Assembly: GCA_949316235.1 (NCBI GenBank)
Contig: OX438742.1
Coordinates: forward strand, 14,755,315 to 14,819,314
Direction: 5' to 3'
DNA: 64,000 nucleotides
Source of the DNA: Oegoconia quadripuncta
Taxonomy: Eukaryota; Arthropoda; Insecta; Lepidoptera; Autostichidae
Each line of letters begins with the position of its first letter. The first letter of the stretch is position 1. The position numbers and the translations under genes are program-made. The notes under the pieces were generated by a model. It saw only the letters and a program-made list of their open reading frames with translations. It was not told the DNA's origin and ran no database searches. Of the stretch, positions 54,669 through 64,000 are shown one piece after another.

Positions 54669-56953
54669 AAATCAAAAACATTGTTTTAGAGATAAATAAA
54701 ATAGTAAATCTGATAAATTAGCGGTCATACTGAATGGGACTGGACACGATTTAACTTTTCAATTTTCCGAAGCCGAAGTAATTTGTTCGCTGAATTGAAA
54801 CTCTGAAGGGTTTCACTAGCTATACATTCATCTAAAGCTACTTCCATATTATATACCGATAATACCTTTGAGGAAAAGCTTTTTTGAAATATTTTCTATT
54901 TCGCTTTAATTAAAAATATTTTTGCTGCAGAATGAAAGGTACACGGGAGATTTAATCCATGGAGTTGCGACAAAAATCATAGAGGTTCATTTCCGGCTAG
55001 CAGTATGAAATTTCAGTGCTTCATCTGAAGCATGGTATCTACCAAAGAACATAAATTCGCTGGGAAACACTTGATTTGATGTCAGTGGTGACGTCATTAA
55101 AATGTACTATAACTTAGGTTATTTTGAATGCTGGTATCTCTGTTACCCATTGTCTCGACTATTATACAATTTGAAAGGCCTTCAAATAAGCTACAAAACT
55201 ATGTCTAACAATTTTTGTAGATCGAGCTCTTTTAGGATTATGGCGACGACAACGTGAATCGGGCTGAAAACATGAGGCCCGGATTGTGTTTAGTTATTTA
55301 GATTCGGGTACACATTGGCTTTATTTATCATCAGCCTACCCTAGACCGCCAGCATTGCTCAGATCGTTGCATCATCGGCAGATCGTGTCCTCTTATACTA
55401 CATTTGCCAAAACGTGATTTCCACTTCAAAACTCGTGGAGTGTGATCAGTTCATTGCAACTTCAGCTTACCAATTCTTTGTGCTGTCAGCAACTCTCGTT
55501 CGGCTGCAATCAATTCGGTTATGTGATTCAATATTTGAAAAGAGAATCGTAGGTATTATTATAAAAGATTATATAAATTATGCGATTAAAATTTATATTT
55601 AGTAAATGAAAAGCATAACACAAGCCATAATTTGAAGGGATGTATCAGACATGTTATGCATTACACGATTATCATAATTTGATGTGTGCGTGGGTAGTTA
55701 CGTGTCCCTGCGATTAACGAAATATAGGAAAAATTTCTAATGTTATTGAGTCGGGGACAGGAGATTTGAACCGCGCTTTAAATGACTTGACTATTAGTTC
55801 AATTCCCCCATTGCAGTTTGGCTGATAAATTGTTTACCTTCTTACTTTTAGTTTTCTCTTTCGTTTTAAAAAGAAAATTTCGTTTCGCTATAAATTTAAA
55901 GAGAGGACTCATCGCTGATGCCATTTACAAAATGGAAATGCTGTGAAAGAAATAAAAGTTCAACTTCACGTTTATTATGTTTTAGGTGGGCAGTGCATGG
56001 ATCAATGAGATCATTTAGTAAATCAAGTAACATCTCTGTTGAACCGGGTTTCCTACTGCAAATCGAATACCGTACCTGTATTTCACTAATAAATGATTAA
56101 TCGGGCATATTAGCATTGCTATTATAATAAGGTAGTGCTGCCAATCTTTTAGGGACTTTCCCATGTTTTCTACCTATCATTGTCATTTATTAGGTACATA
56201 ATTTCAGTAGTTTCCCTTAAAACATCCTTATTGATTTATTTTGAAATGAATCATAAGTTTCGTTTCGTCAATTATTTCTTATTAAGTTTCTTTCAACAAA
56301 ATGATAGGAGTATAGTCAAGTGGACCGCATCCGGTGGTCAAAGATCTGGTAGATTGATTTATCACAAAAAATGTTAGGTCACCCACCTCATCTCCAGTAT
56401 TCACGTATTAAATTTAGAATCTCTGAATATGATTGGTAAGATTTCATTTATTTTTAAGTAAATAGCGGTACCCGAACTCCTCCTACTGCTTCCTATTTCT
56501 TAGGTAGAATTAAAAAAATATGAAAAGAAATTATATGTCTGTATCGTGATTGTGATGATGACACCGACGCAATGGCTAATATAGGTACATCTGTAGATAA
56601 AATACTTATTTTATAGTGTTCTAAATGTTTCATTATTTTTAAGGCAAGTTAGGTATACTCACAATTAGACGGATTTTGCACTTTGTCTTTTATATTATGT
56701 ATTTGATAGAACAATTGCCCAAAACCCCACTAACACTTTGATGGCCAGCTTACTTAAGTACCGTATAGAAGCAAGTGTTGCTTTGAGGTCCAGTGTGGAT
56801 TTAGTCGGCCTCTTGCTTCTAAAACAGAGTACGAAGTGCTGGATTGTATGTTACTTATGTATGTCCTACTTGTATTGCACGTATAGAAGTAGTGGAGTTA
56901 CTATCAACATATGTTTCATTCATTCATTATGCCGCTTTATTGCTTGACCGGGT
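54669..56953. other. No recognisable feature
   Basis: Long AT-rich stretch with short motif-free frames (55414-55602, 55918-56100, 56180-56377, 56738-56947). I found no repeat that pairs with other parts of the window. Confidence 0.45.
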
Positions 56954-57213
56954 AAAATAAATATAAATATCCTTGGATATGTACACAGAGCCACCTTGTT
57001 CCACACTAAGCAACTAGGCTTGTATTATGGATACCAGATGGTTGATACTGTACGAATAAATATGCATTACTTATATAAATATATAACATCCATAACTCGG
57101 GTACACATACCGGTGTTCATAATATAAATATATGCCCCTATTGGGATTCGAACCCGCAGCCGCTATTTCGAGGGCAGGGTCTCTAGGTACACACTACACC
57201 AAATTGGTCGTCA
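56954..57213 (-). mobile_element. tRNA-derived SINE (family 2)
   Basis: Reversed copy: GGGATTCGAACCCGC (B box), ACTACACCAAATTGGTCGTC (A-box side), AACATCCATAACTCGGGT, and an AAATAAATATAAATATCC tail. More diverged than its neighbour at 58134. Confidence 0.85.
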
Positions 57214-58133
57214 AAGGTAGGTAGGTATTTATAGTGGCAATGGCACCAATTTTATGAGTTTTTATAATTCCTTGGACGTTTTTAATTGAATTCTATGTTT
57301 CTCATCTATGGTAAGATATAACGATATAAAGAAGTATATCACATCATTTATCTGTATATTGTCGTCTTTGTTTATTATTTAATATGCAATGTATGGAAAA
57401 TTAAACTTAATATTTTATGTAGATACTTCTGTCTTGGTTGACGTCCGTCCGTCATGTGAGGCTCCTCTGAAAACTCTGAAACTCTGAAATGGCCAGTACT
57501 GCAGAACGGCAATTTCATAGGTAAATACCTATTATATAAGTTGCACTTTGTCATTTTGTGTGTCGTTTATTGGGTCAAATATTTTTTTTATTCTATTCTA
57601 AGTGGATATAGTATAGGGGGCCCTGATGGGAAGTATTCTACGTGAGACCTGTTGAAATTGTAAAACAGATGCTAAGTCGAGCGTTTTTTTGGAAAGAACT
57701 ACAGCGGTTGTTGGGTTGGTGGTTGATGATTAGTAACCGGTTACTTGATAAAGTGGGGGTAGGTATTACAATTGCTTTGTGTCAGAAATGTGAAATTTTC
57801 TAGTAACCCAATCGATCCTAGCATTTGGTATGCGCTTCAGCTTGATACCTCTAGCCGTTCCTGCAATAAGGAGTCTTCCTGAAGAACGACAGACGGACAG
57901 CCAAGTTATCCTGCAAACGTCTTCATCTTTTGGGGTATAAAACACTAAAAAGGTGTACATGTACAAATTGCATAGTAGATGTTTGTTAGTTGTCTTAAAA
58001 CTTACGAATATCCCACTTATGTTTTATGGACAACGGGTTAGCTAATTTTCACATCTGATGTTAAGTCTCTTCACACAGGCCGAAGATGGAAGCCCGGTTG
58101 AAGTTACATTTTCCTCAAAGAAGGATCGTATCT
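57214..58133. other. No recognisable gene
   Basis: A minus frame at 57766-57966 is of mixed composition but unrecognised. AAACTCTGAAACTCTGAAAT near 57468-57489 is a small tandem repeat. Confidence 0.35.
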
Positions 58134-58403
58134 AAATAAATATAGTAAATAAATATCCTTAGACCAACACACATCGCCATCTAGTTCCACAGTACGCAAC
58201 TATAGGCTTGTGTTGGGGATACCAGATGGTACATAAATACATAATTTTTTTGTATATAAATACTTATTATAAATGAAAACATCCATAACTCGGGTACACA
58301 TGCCCGTATTCATCACACAAACATATGCCCCTAGCGGGATTCGAACCCGCAACCTTTTGGTATAGTGGTCAGTGTTGCTAACCACTACACCAAACAGATC
58401 GTC
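58134..58403 (-). mobile_element. tRNA-derived SINE (family 2, CATATG subfamily)
   Basis: Reversed copy with GCGGGATTCGAACCCGC (perfect B box), CTAACCACTACACCAAACAG (A-box side), CATATGCCCCTAGC, and an AAATAAATATCCTTAGACC tail. Very similar along its whole length to the plus-strand copy at 12727-12991. Confidence 0.9.
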
Positions 58404-59249
58404 ATATAAATAAAGTTTATATGTAGGTGCATGTGAGCACACATCGGTGGATACATAATTGTTTCTGAATCTTATCGTGAGTGAAAAAGAAGCATATTTA
58501 TACTTACTATGTCTTCCATTCATTTCGCAAATGGAAAAACAATGAAATAAAATGCTAAGGTGTGTTGGACCTTTTTGTGTAGGTATTTTCTTTATACATT
58601 ATAATACCCTGCGTAACTTACTGCCGTCCCATATAACTCGCTAACTAAGACAAATTTAGCAAAAGGTCCGAAGATGGACCCTTCCCTCAATTAAGCAATT
58701 AGGAGCGGTTAACCCTCTGAAAATTCAATAAGCGTTTACTATAAAAGCAAACGGCATCTAAAAATGATGGAGTGAAAAGAAATCTCGTTGGTAGATACTT
58801 CCTGGAGATCTGAGCTGACTGAATAGAATCATGAAGTACCTAATTCTAATTAGACTTAGTCAGTTCCACTATCAAAATAATGTACCGACATTCTGACGAA
58901 GAAAGACTACTTTTCCAGGAATCCATAGATAAACTAAAAAGAACTTTCGTCATCGCCCTCCATCATCGCCATCGCAAAGTAAAAAAGAAAATCGACAAAA
59001 CAATTTGTAGTAATTATAAAGTTATGCCAATTTTTTTAACTCGCGTGTGTTCAGTTGACAGCACAACGATCGTCACATTACCTTAGATTGCTTTCGGAAA
59101 TCTGGACGCTGCTCTGCGAGCCCTGTTTTTATTGGAAGTATGTATTACGGTCGTCGTGCGGCCATGTGTTCAAAAGATCTGTCGAAAATATTAGGGGTTA
59201 CTTACCTATGTCATAATAGTTTTGCGATATAGGAACTCGTTTATGAATA
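58404..59249. other. No recognisable gene
   Basis: A 68-codon frame (58880-59086), charged (RHSDEERLLFQESIDKLKRT), lacks a recognisable domain. Otherwise AT-rich. Confidence 0.3.
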
Positions 59250-59482
59250 CTAGCTTTCCGCCCGCGGCTTCGCCTGCAATATATTGTGGAAATAGTTTAT
59301 CCCGCGGGAACTACTCACTTAATGGGATAAAAAGTATCTTATGTTTTAATCCAGGTTATATTCTACCTATGTACCAAATTTCATCCAAATCCGTTCATAC
59401 GTTTCGTCGTGATTGAGCAACAAACAAACAAATAAATAAACAAACAAACATCCAAACTTTCGCATTTATAATATTAGTTAGA
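59250..59482 (-). mobile_element. Helitron-like element, complete (233 bp)
   Basis: On the minus strand it starts TCTAACTAATATTATAAATG after A and ends CGAAGCCGCGGGCGGAAAG then CTAG before T. The plus strand shows CCCGCGGGAACTACTCACTT and CCAAATTTCATCCAAATCCG, with CAAACAAACAAAC near the far end. This is the best-preserved copy. Confidence 0.8.
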
Positions 59483-61483
59483 TTAAACTTTAAGGAGAGG
59501 CTGTAAGGCTGTTACGAAACTAAGTGTGAACCCAAAATCACAACTATTATATTTCTATAACAATTGGCATTTTAGAGTTTCTGAACTGGAGTCTATATCT
59601 CAAATTATACGAGAACTTCTTTTACACAATATTTCGACACTACACTACTTCGTCTGGACTGAACTTGAACACTCTGATAGCACTGGGACATTATTTTGAC
59701 AAAATCGAACTTTCCATATGGAAAGGGTACAATACCATTGAACTAATGCTAGATCATACTGATCCCCCCTTTCGCCACCATTCTGTGCGTCTCGCAATCT
59801 CACCTTGTAATTTCGAGTAGGTAACGTACCTATTTCAGGTGCTGTTGCACCATAGCGGCTGGTCTTTACATTTCTGAAAACATCCTAGGTAAGTAAGATC
59901 ATGTATTTTTTAGTTTTAATGTGTACCTAATAAAGATGTCATATTGTGATAGTGTGCAAGTGAAAGAAGGTATAAATGAATGTTTTTGTGTTCTCACAAG
60001 ATCCCACCGATATTTTCCGTAAGGCACTGCCAGTTTACTGAATATGAATGAATTGGAATCAAAACCTTTGGAAAAAATATAGAAGAAATAATACCTACCT
60101 AATTCAAGGTTGAATAGATAAGTTTTCTTGGACTAACAGGAAATGGATTTTAATTTATGACGTGTAGGTATCATTCAAGATTAATGCTATTGCCCAGAAG
60201 CTGCTGATGACACTAAATATTTTAAAAAATCAAGGTGTCCCTGTCTTACTTCCGATGCTGTGCTATTTCACCTAACGATTATAATTTACCCCGTAATTAA
60301 GTAAGTTACAGGCTTAAGTATTATAATTACACAAGGAAATAAATCATGCGTAAGCGCCATCATATGAACCAACAGGTGTTAGGTAAAGGTTGATGCATCG
60401 TAAATCCGGCGACATCTCCATTTTATATTTAACCGAAACCTATTCGCTTTATTTTATGAAACGCATTTCTCTTGTTCTCCCCTTCCCCTAATACATTTTC
60501 GACTGTAGAAAGGATATTGAATCTAATAATGTAGCATCTACAGTTAAATGTTTTCGTACCAGAGTGCCTCTTTTCTCCGGAGCCGATAAAACGTAATAAC
60601 GTGTCACATCGATTAGCTTTCACTGAGTCAACAACATTGGTAACAATATTACAGATATTGTGACCAATAACGACGCTTCGCCTCTCTAGCTATAACGTAA
60701 AAGCAATCCTCTTTTATTGGTCTAATCTCCGTTATTATACAAAATCTTATATATCAAATAACCGTTTGCACATTATTTCAAATCCTAAAACTATGCACTT
60801 GCTCGCAATACTCACAATAAAATGAGAAACAGTTTAAGTAACAGTGAAAATTTTCTATGCATTTATAAATTGTCCTAGTACATTACAAGATCAGTGAAAT
60901 ATTTCAGGAAGAAAAAGCATTGTACACTACTAATTTAACACTACCAGTGTAAGCTGACTGCGCGACGCTATTGGAGATATGAACGTCGTCGTGCGGCCGC
61001 CTGTACTAGGTATATATAATTAGGTTACATTTTCAAAATATTTTTTTTTTTCAGATCGAGCGATTAGCGAGATCAGCTAGTCATATGTTTTATACCATTT
61101 TAAAAACCTTATTAAGTGTACATACAAGTAAAAGTTTTAAAATAATGGTGCACTTCAATGTGGTATATTTATTTTCCAGAATTTTTAAATTTGTGTCACC
61201 CTAATCTGAAATTAGTATCTAAGTTTTTAGTTAGTGTAATTATTTCCTGTTACGAATAAAACGATATTGCTGCAATTGTTATTCTTTGAAAAATGAATAA
61301 CTATTCAGAAATATTTTATACCAAAACAACATATAAAAATTAATATTTGTAGTAAATAGTTTGTAGTTAACATTTTCGTCACAATATATATATGAAAATC
61401 TTGTATATGTTAAGAGAAATATATATTCATTCGAGAAACATTGTGACCGACATAATGTCAATACAAGGAGCAAAAATCAATTA
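59483..61483. other. No recognisable feature
   Basis: AT-rich. A 64-codon minus frame (60429-60623) has no motif. Confidence 0.45.
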
Positions 61484-61828
61484 GCTGTACCTTTTAGTAG
61501 ACTTAGTAAAGTTAATAAGTCATTCAGAGGTCAATGTGTGCGCTTCTACAACAAGGTTCCCATGGATATACGGAATCTTCCGCTTAATAAATTTAAACGC
61601 GCTTAATAAATTAAAAAATAATAAAAATTAAAAAAAAAAAAATTAAAAATAAATTTAAATAAAAAATTAAATAAAAATTAAATTAATAAATAAAAAATTT
61701 AAATGTGGTCAAACGCGAATCCAGTCAATCATAAAAAAAAAAAAAAAAAACTTATAAAACAAAAATTATGTAAAAAGGGATATTACAAAATTTCAGACTA
61801 TATTAATGAAAGTAATCCATGGGATTAA
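61484..61828 (+). pseudogene. Non-LTR retrotransposon ORF end, split by an insertion
   Basis: First part 61484-61606 reads SRLSKVNKSFRGQCVRFYNK and VPMDIRNLPLNKFKR. Second part 61751-61828 reads KQKLCKKGYYKISDYINES and ends PWD with a stop. Together they are the two halves of a common LINE C-terminus (.SF..Q..RFYNK.P..I..L...KFK.....L....YY...DY). Between them, 61607-61750 is a poly(A)-tailed insertion. Without it the two parts are in a compatible frame. No upstream RT domain is present. Confidence 0.75.
61607..61750 (+). mobile_element. Poly(A)-tailed LINE tail inserted in the LINE ORF
   Basis: After about 95 bp of A/T-only sequence comes GTGGTCAAACGCGAATCCAG, TCAATCAT and an 18-base A run (61733-61750). 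The tail of the LINE at 63.8 kb has the same GTGGTCAAACGCGTATCCAG. CTTAATAAA on the left and CTTATAAAA on the right may be the target duplication. Confidence 0.65.
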
Positions 61829-62043
61829 ACGGCTCCTCTACACGATATATAAAATTGTTGTAACCTTTCTTGATTGTACATGATTTATTGAAAAGAGACA
61901 AACCCTCTGAGTTTCTCGCTAGCTCTTCTCAGTAGTGGTCACGTTCCGAGCTAGTGGTAGTTTAAAAAACAAATGACGTTCATAAGTGCATATTGTATTG
62001 CCTACATGAATAAATGATTTTCATTTCATTTCATTTCATTTCA
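61829..62043 (+). mobile_element. 3' UTR of the split LINE
   Basis: CTCTGAGTTTCTCGCTAGCTC, TTCTCAGTAGTGGTCACGTT, CCGAGCTAGTGGTAG, AAATGACGTTCATAAGTGC and TATTGTATTGCCTACATGAA, with an AATAAA signal and a (TTTCA)n tail. Blocks and order are those of a familiar lepidopteran LINE 3' UTR. Confidence 0.7.
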
Positions 62044-62149
62044 ATAAAATGAAAAAATAGGCTTAAAAAAATCAATTTGATTCTATATAATCATGTGATG
62101 AATCGTCGCTTTACGGTTGATCCATTGTTACTAGACACCTGAAAAATGT

Positions 62150-62260
62150 GTATACATATAATATGTAAGTTTATCCGTTGTCTAGTATACGTAGCACAGG
62201 CTTTGCCTAATTTGGGACTAGATAATTGGTGTAGGTGTTCTAATTATATTATTATTAAAT
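62150..62260 (+). repeat. Family-2 SINE 3' fragment
   Basis: TTTATCCGTTGTCTAGTATAC, GCTTTGCCTAATTTGGGACTAG and ATAATTGGTGTAGG match the body end of the TAAAT subfamily (compare the reverse of 49425-49480). No head is present. Confidence 0.65.
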
Positions 62261-63427
62261 TAACAGGGAGCGTCGGGTCCTGTGGCCCTCAGTTGATAAA
62301 TTAAGATTATTTCTAATACGATGTAAGTATGATCCGAAATGTACCCACTCACTTTCTTGGTGTATTCCAAAAGCCTAAACGCTAATTATAAATAATATTT
62401 GAATATATTTAATTCCTTATATTTTTGAGATTTTAATATTTCAAATAAAACGTAGCAAACGTCCACACGTTTGTTACGTTTTCGTTTAAACTAAAATTGT
62501 CGAGAATAATCAGAATCAAGGATACCTACCTTATTTAGGTATATTTGTGAAAAGGGGTAGCGCAGATGACGAACTTTTTGTAGGCCGGACAATAAATCCG
62601 AATGGGACAATTGTGTCCGTGAGGATGGGAATGTATAGTATTCTACTCAATATTCACACATGCTGTCCCTTATCAGAAATATATCTAAATAACTTCGTTG
62701 TTTTTGAAGGACTATTTATGGGACTCTTATACATTTCGGTGGCACTATTTATGCACAATTTTTTGGGATATAAATTATAATCATAGGTAAAGCGATCTCT
62801 GCGTGTGAGAATGAGGATTCCAATTACACGTGAAGACAGAATGCTCACTTAAAATATTGAATAACTTTTAAACTACTGTGGTACCATTTTTTTCCTTTGC
62901 GCACTATTTCAGCAGTTCAAAATAGATGAATTCCACTGCGTGAATTCTAGCATCGATAGTCATAATTTCGAACTAACAATAGATAAATCGCGATTAAAAA
63001 CAATAGAGCTGAAGTATTTGTTCATATTCCGTGATCACAAAATATTTTCTTCGAATAAGTATTTTATCATGGTATCAGGTGTGGATCTCGTGCCAGCACC
63101 CATCTGGGCAGGTTAAATTTGTTTTGGTTTGACAGTTTGGTCACGTTAGGTTAAGGCTATCCATGTGAAAGAATATTATTCTACTTTTATGTGCTGTATG
63201 TATGTATTCTGAATTTAGGTACTATTACAATTGTTATCTGTACAAAGGGTAGGTACAGAATCATAAAATCGCTCAGTGTCCACGATCACAGTGGCGTAGC
63301 TATGCGTGGCCGAAGCGGGCCTTCGCCCTAATTTCGTATAGGTAAGTAGGTATAAGTTTTAATAAATTACAACTTATAAAAACTTATTTTAAAAAATATT
63401 TAAAAACAAAAATTTATTAAATTACAC
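62261..63427. other. No recognisable gene; one hAT-like end
   Basis: A 77-codon frame (62547-62780) is unrecognised. CAGTGGCGTAGCTATG at 63289 resembles a hAT/MITE terminus, but no partner end was found before the LINE. Confidence 0.35.
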
Positions 63428-63800
63428 CGTCGTAAGGTCACTTGTCTCTCGGTCTTTTACAGGATGCACTTCGGTGAGTGTGCGTTGGAATTACACAATC
63501 TTATTCCACCATCGCCATTTCATCTTCGGACTACTAGGCGTGGGGAGGGATTCCACCCGTATGTAGTTAACATACCGAACATTCGCACTAAGCGGTTCGA
63601 CTCTTCATTCATAATGCGAACAGCCAAGGCATGGAACTCCCTTCCGGCGTCAGTCTTTCCTGAATCCTACAACCTTGGGATCTTCAAGAGCAGGGTGAAT
63701 AGGCATCTACTGAGATCGCGTGCTTCATCTTCGGCCACATCGTCACTTCCCATCAGATGAGATTGTGGTCAAACGCGTATCCAGTTAAGCACAAAAAAAA
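63428..63800 (+). pseudogene. Non-LTR retrotransposon RT C-terminus and tail
   Basis: Open from before 63464 to the stop after 63760. LSVFYRMHFGECALELHNLI, then PPSPFHLRTTRRG, HPYVV.IP..RTKRF, SSFIMRTAKAWNSLPASVFP and YNLGIFKSRVNRHLL. This is the standard C-terminus of a CR1/jockey-like LINE family common in Lepidoptera (WNSLP..VFP..YN...FK.RV...L). It is intact in frame but 5'-truncated with no RT core, so inactive. The tail, CTTCGGCCACATCGTCACTT, CAGATGAGATTGTGGTCAAA, then a poly(A), ends near 63800. Confidence 0.85.
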
Positions 63801-64000
63801 ATATTAAAAAATATATCATTTATTGGAATACTATCAATTGAAGCAGAGTTAGCTTCAAAAATCAACTACAAATGAAGGAGCCGAAATGGATTATTTTAAG
63901 ATTAGATCACAAAGGTTACAAAATAAAAACTTTGTTTACCGCGTAATTATATTTCATTATTATGACTATATTTTGGGTTTAATTTTGTATTCTTTGAAAT
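63801..64000. other. No recognisable feature
   Basis: AT-rich end of the window. Confidence 0.4.

Noticed and set aside
63289..63304. CAGTGGCGTAGC as another hAT MITE
   Set aside because: No matching right end or 8-bp duplication was found.

Overview
The window looks like moth or butterfly (Lepidoptera) nuclear DNA. It is AT-rich, has no operon-like coding, and is dense with interspersed repeats typical of lepidopteran genomes: two tRNA-derived SINE families, a 5S-rRNA-derived SINE, short Helitron-like elements ending in CTAG, RTE-type LINE tails ending in (GAT)n, other LINE 3' ends, hAT-type MITEs, and mariner/Tc1 and BEL/Pao remnants. The order is inferred from remembered repeat families, not from a database search. 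I find no intact host gene, no convincing host exon, no true tRNA or rRNA gene, and no CRISPR array. Nearly all short open frames are chance AT-rich frames or pieces of decayed transposons. The window is best read as intergenic or deep-intronic DNA.

Layout. 0-7 kb: an RTE LINE tail, a GC-rich patch (1.74-1.87 kb), a Helitron-like element split by a SINE (3.13-3.65 kb), a tRNA-SINE with a new hairpin, and a decayed BEL/Pao integrase on the minus strand with a SINE beside it (5.6-6.8 kb). 8.58-9.26 kb: a perfect (TACTA)133 satellite. 10.0-10.9 kb: a 405-bp tandem duplication whose TG tract differs twofold. 11.5-14 kb: several SINEs, a perfect palindrome, a 5S-type SINE and an RTE remnant. 16.5-17.9 kb: a LINE tail broken by an RTE tail, a retroelement C-terminus and a 245-bp hAT MITE. 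19.8 and 25.7 kb: perfect hairpins. 21-37 kb: scattered SINE, LINE, Tc1 and foldback fragments, with a recognisable RTE 3' end on each strand. 40-41.2 kb: the best-preserved LINE 3' half, with a hAT MITE in its 3' UTR. 43.6-47 kb: a mariner N-terminus and two SINEs with clean target-site duplications. 50.4-50.7 kb: a six-copy 46-bp minisatellite. 52-59.5 kb: two Helitron-like copies, a 5S SINE and two tRNA-SINEs. 61.5-62 kb: a LINE ORF end split by a poly(A)-tailed insertion. 63.4-63.8 kb: another LINE reverse-transcriptase C-terminus.

These elements do not form a pathway. They are successive layers of insertion, and the target-site duplications allow relative dating: SINE into Helitron, SINE beside BEL/Pao, hAT MITE into LINE, LINE tail into LINE. 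The most unusual items are the pure pentanucleotide satellite, the tandem duplication with an exact doubling of its TG tract, the set of perfect short-spacer palindromes, and the hAT MITE pair with intact 8-bp duplications. No new functional gene system is evident.
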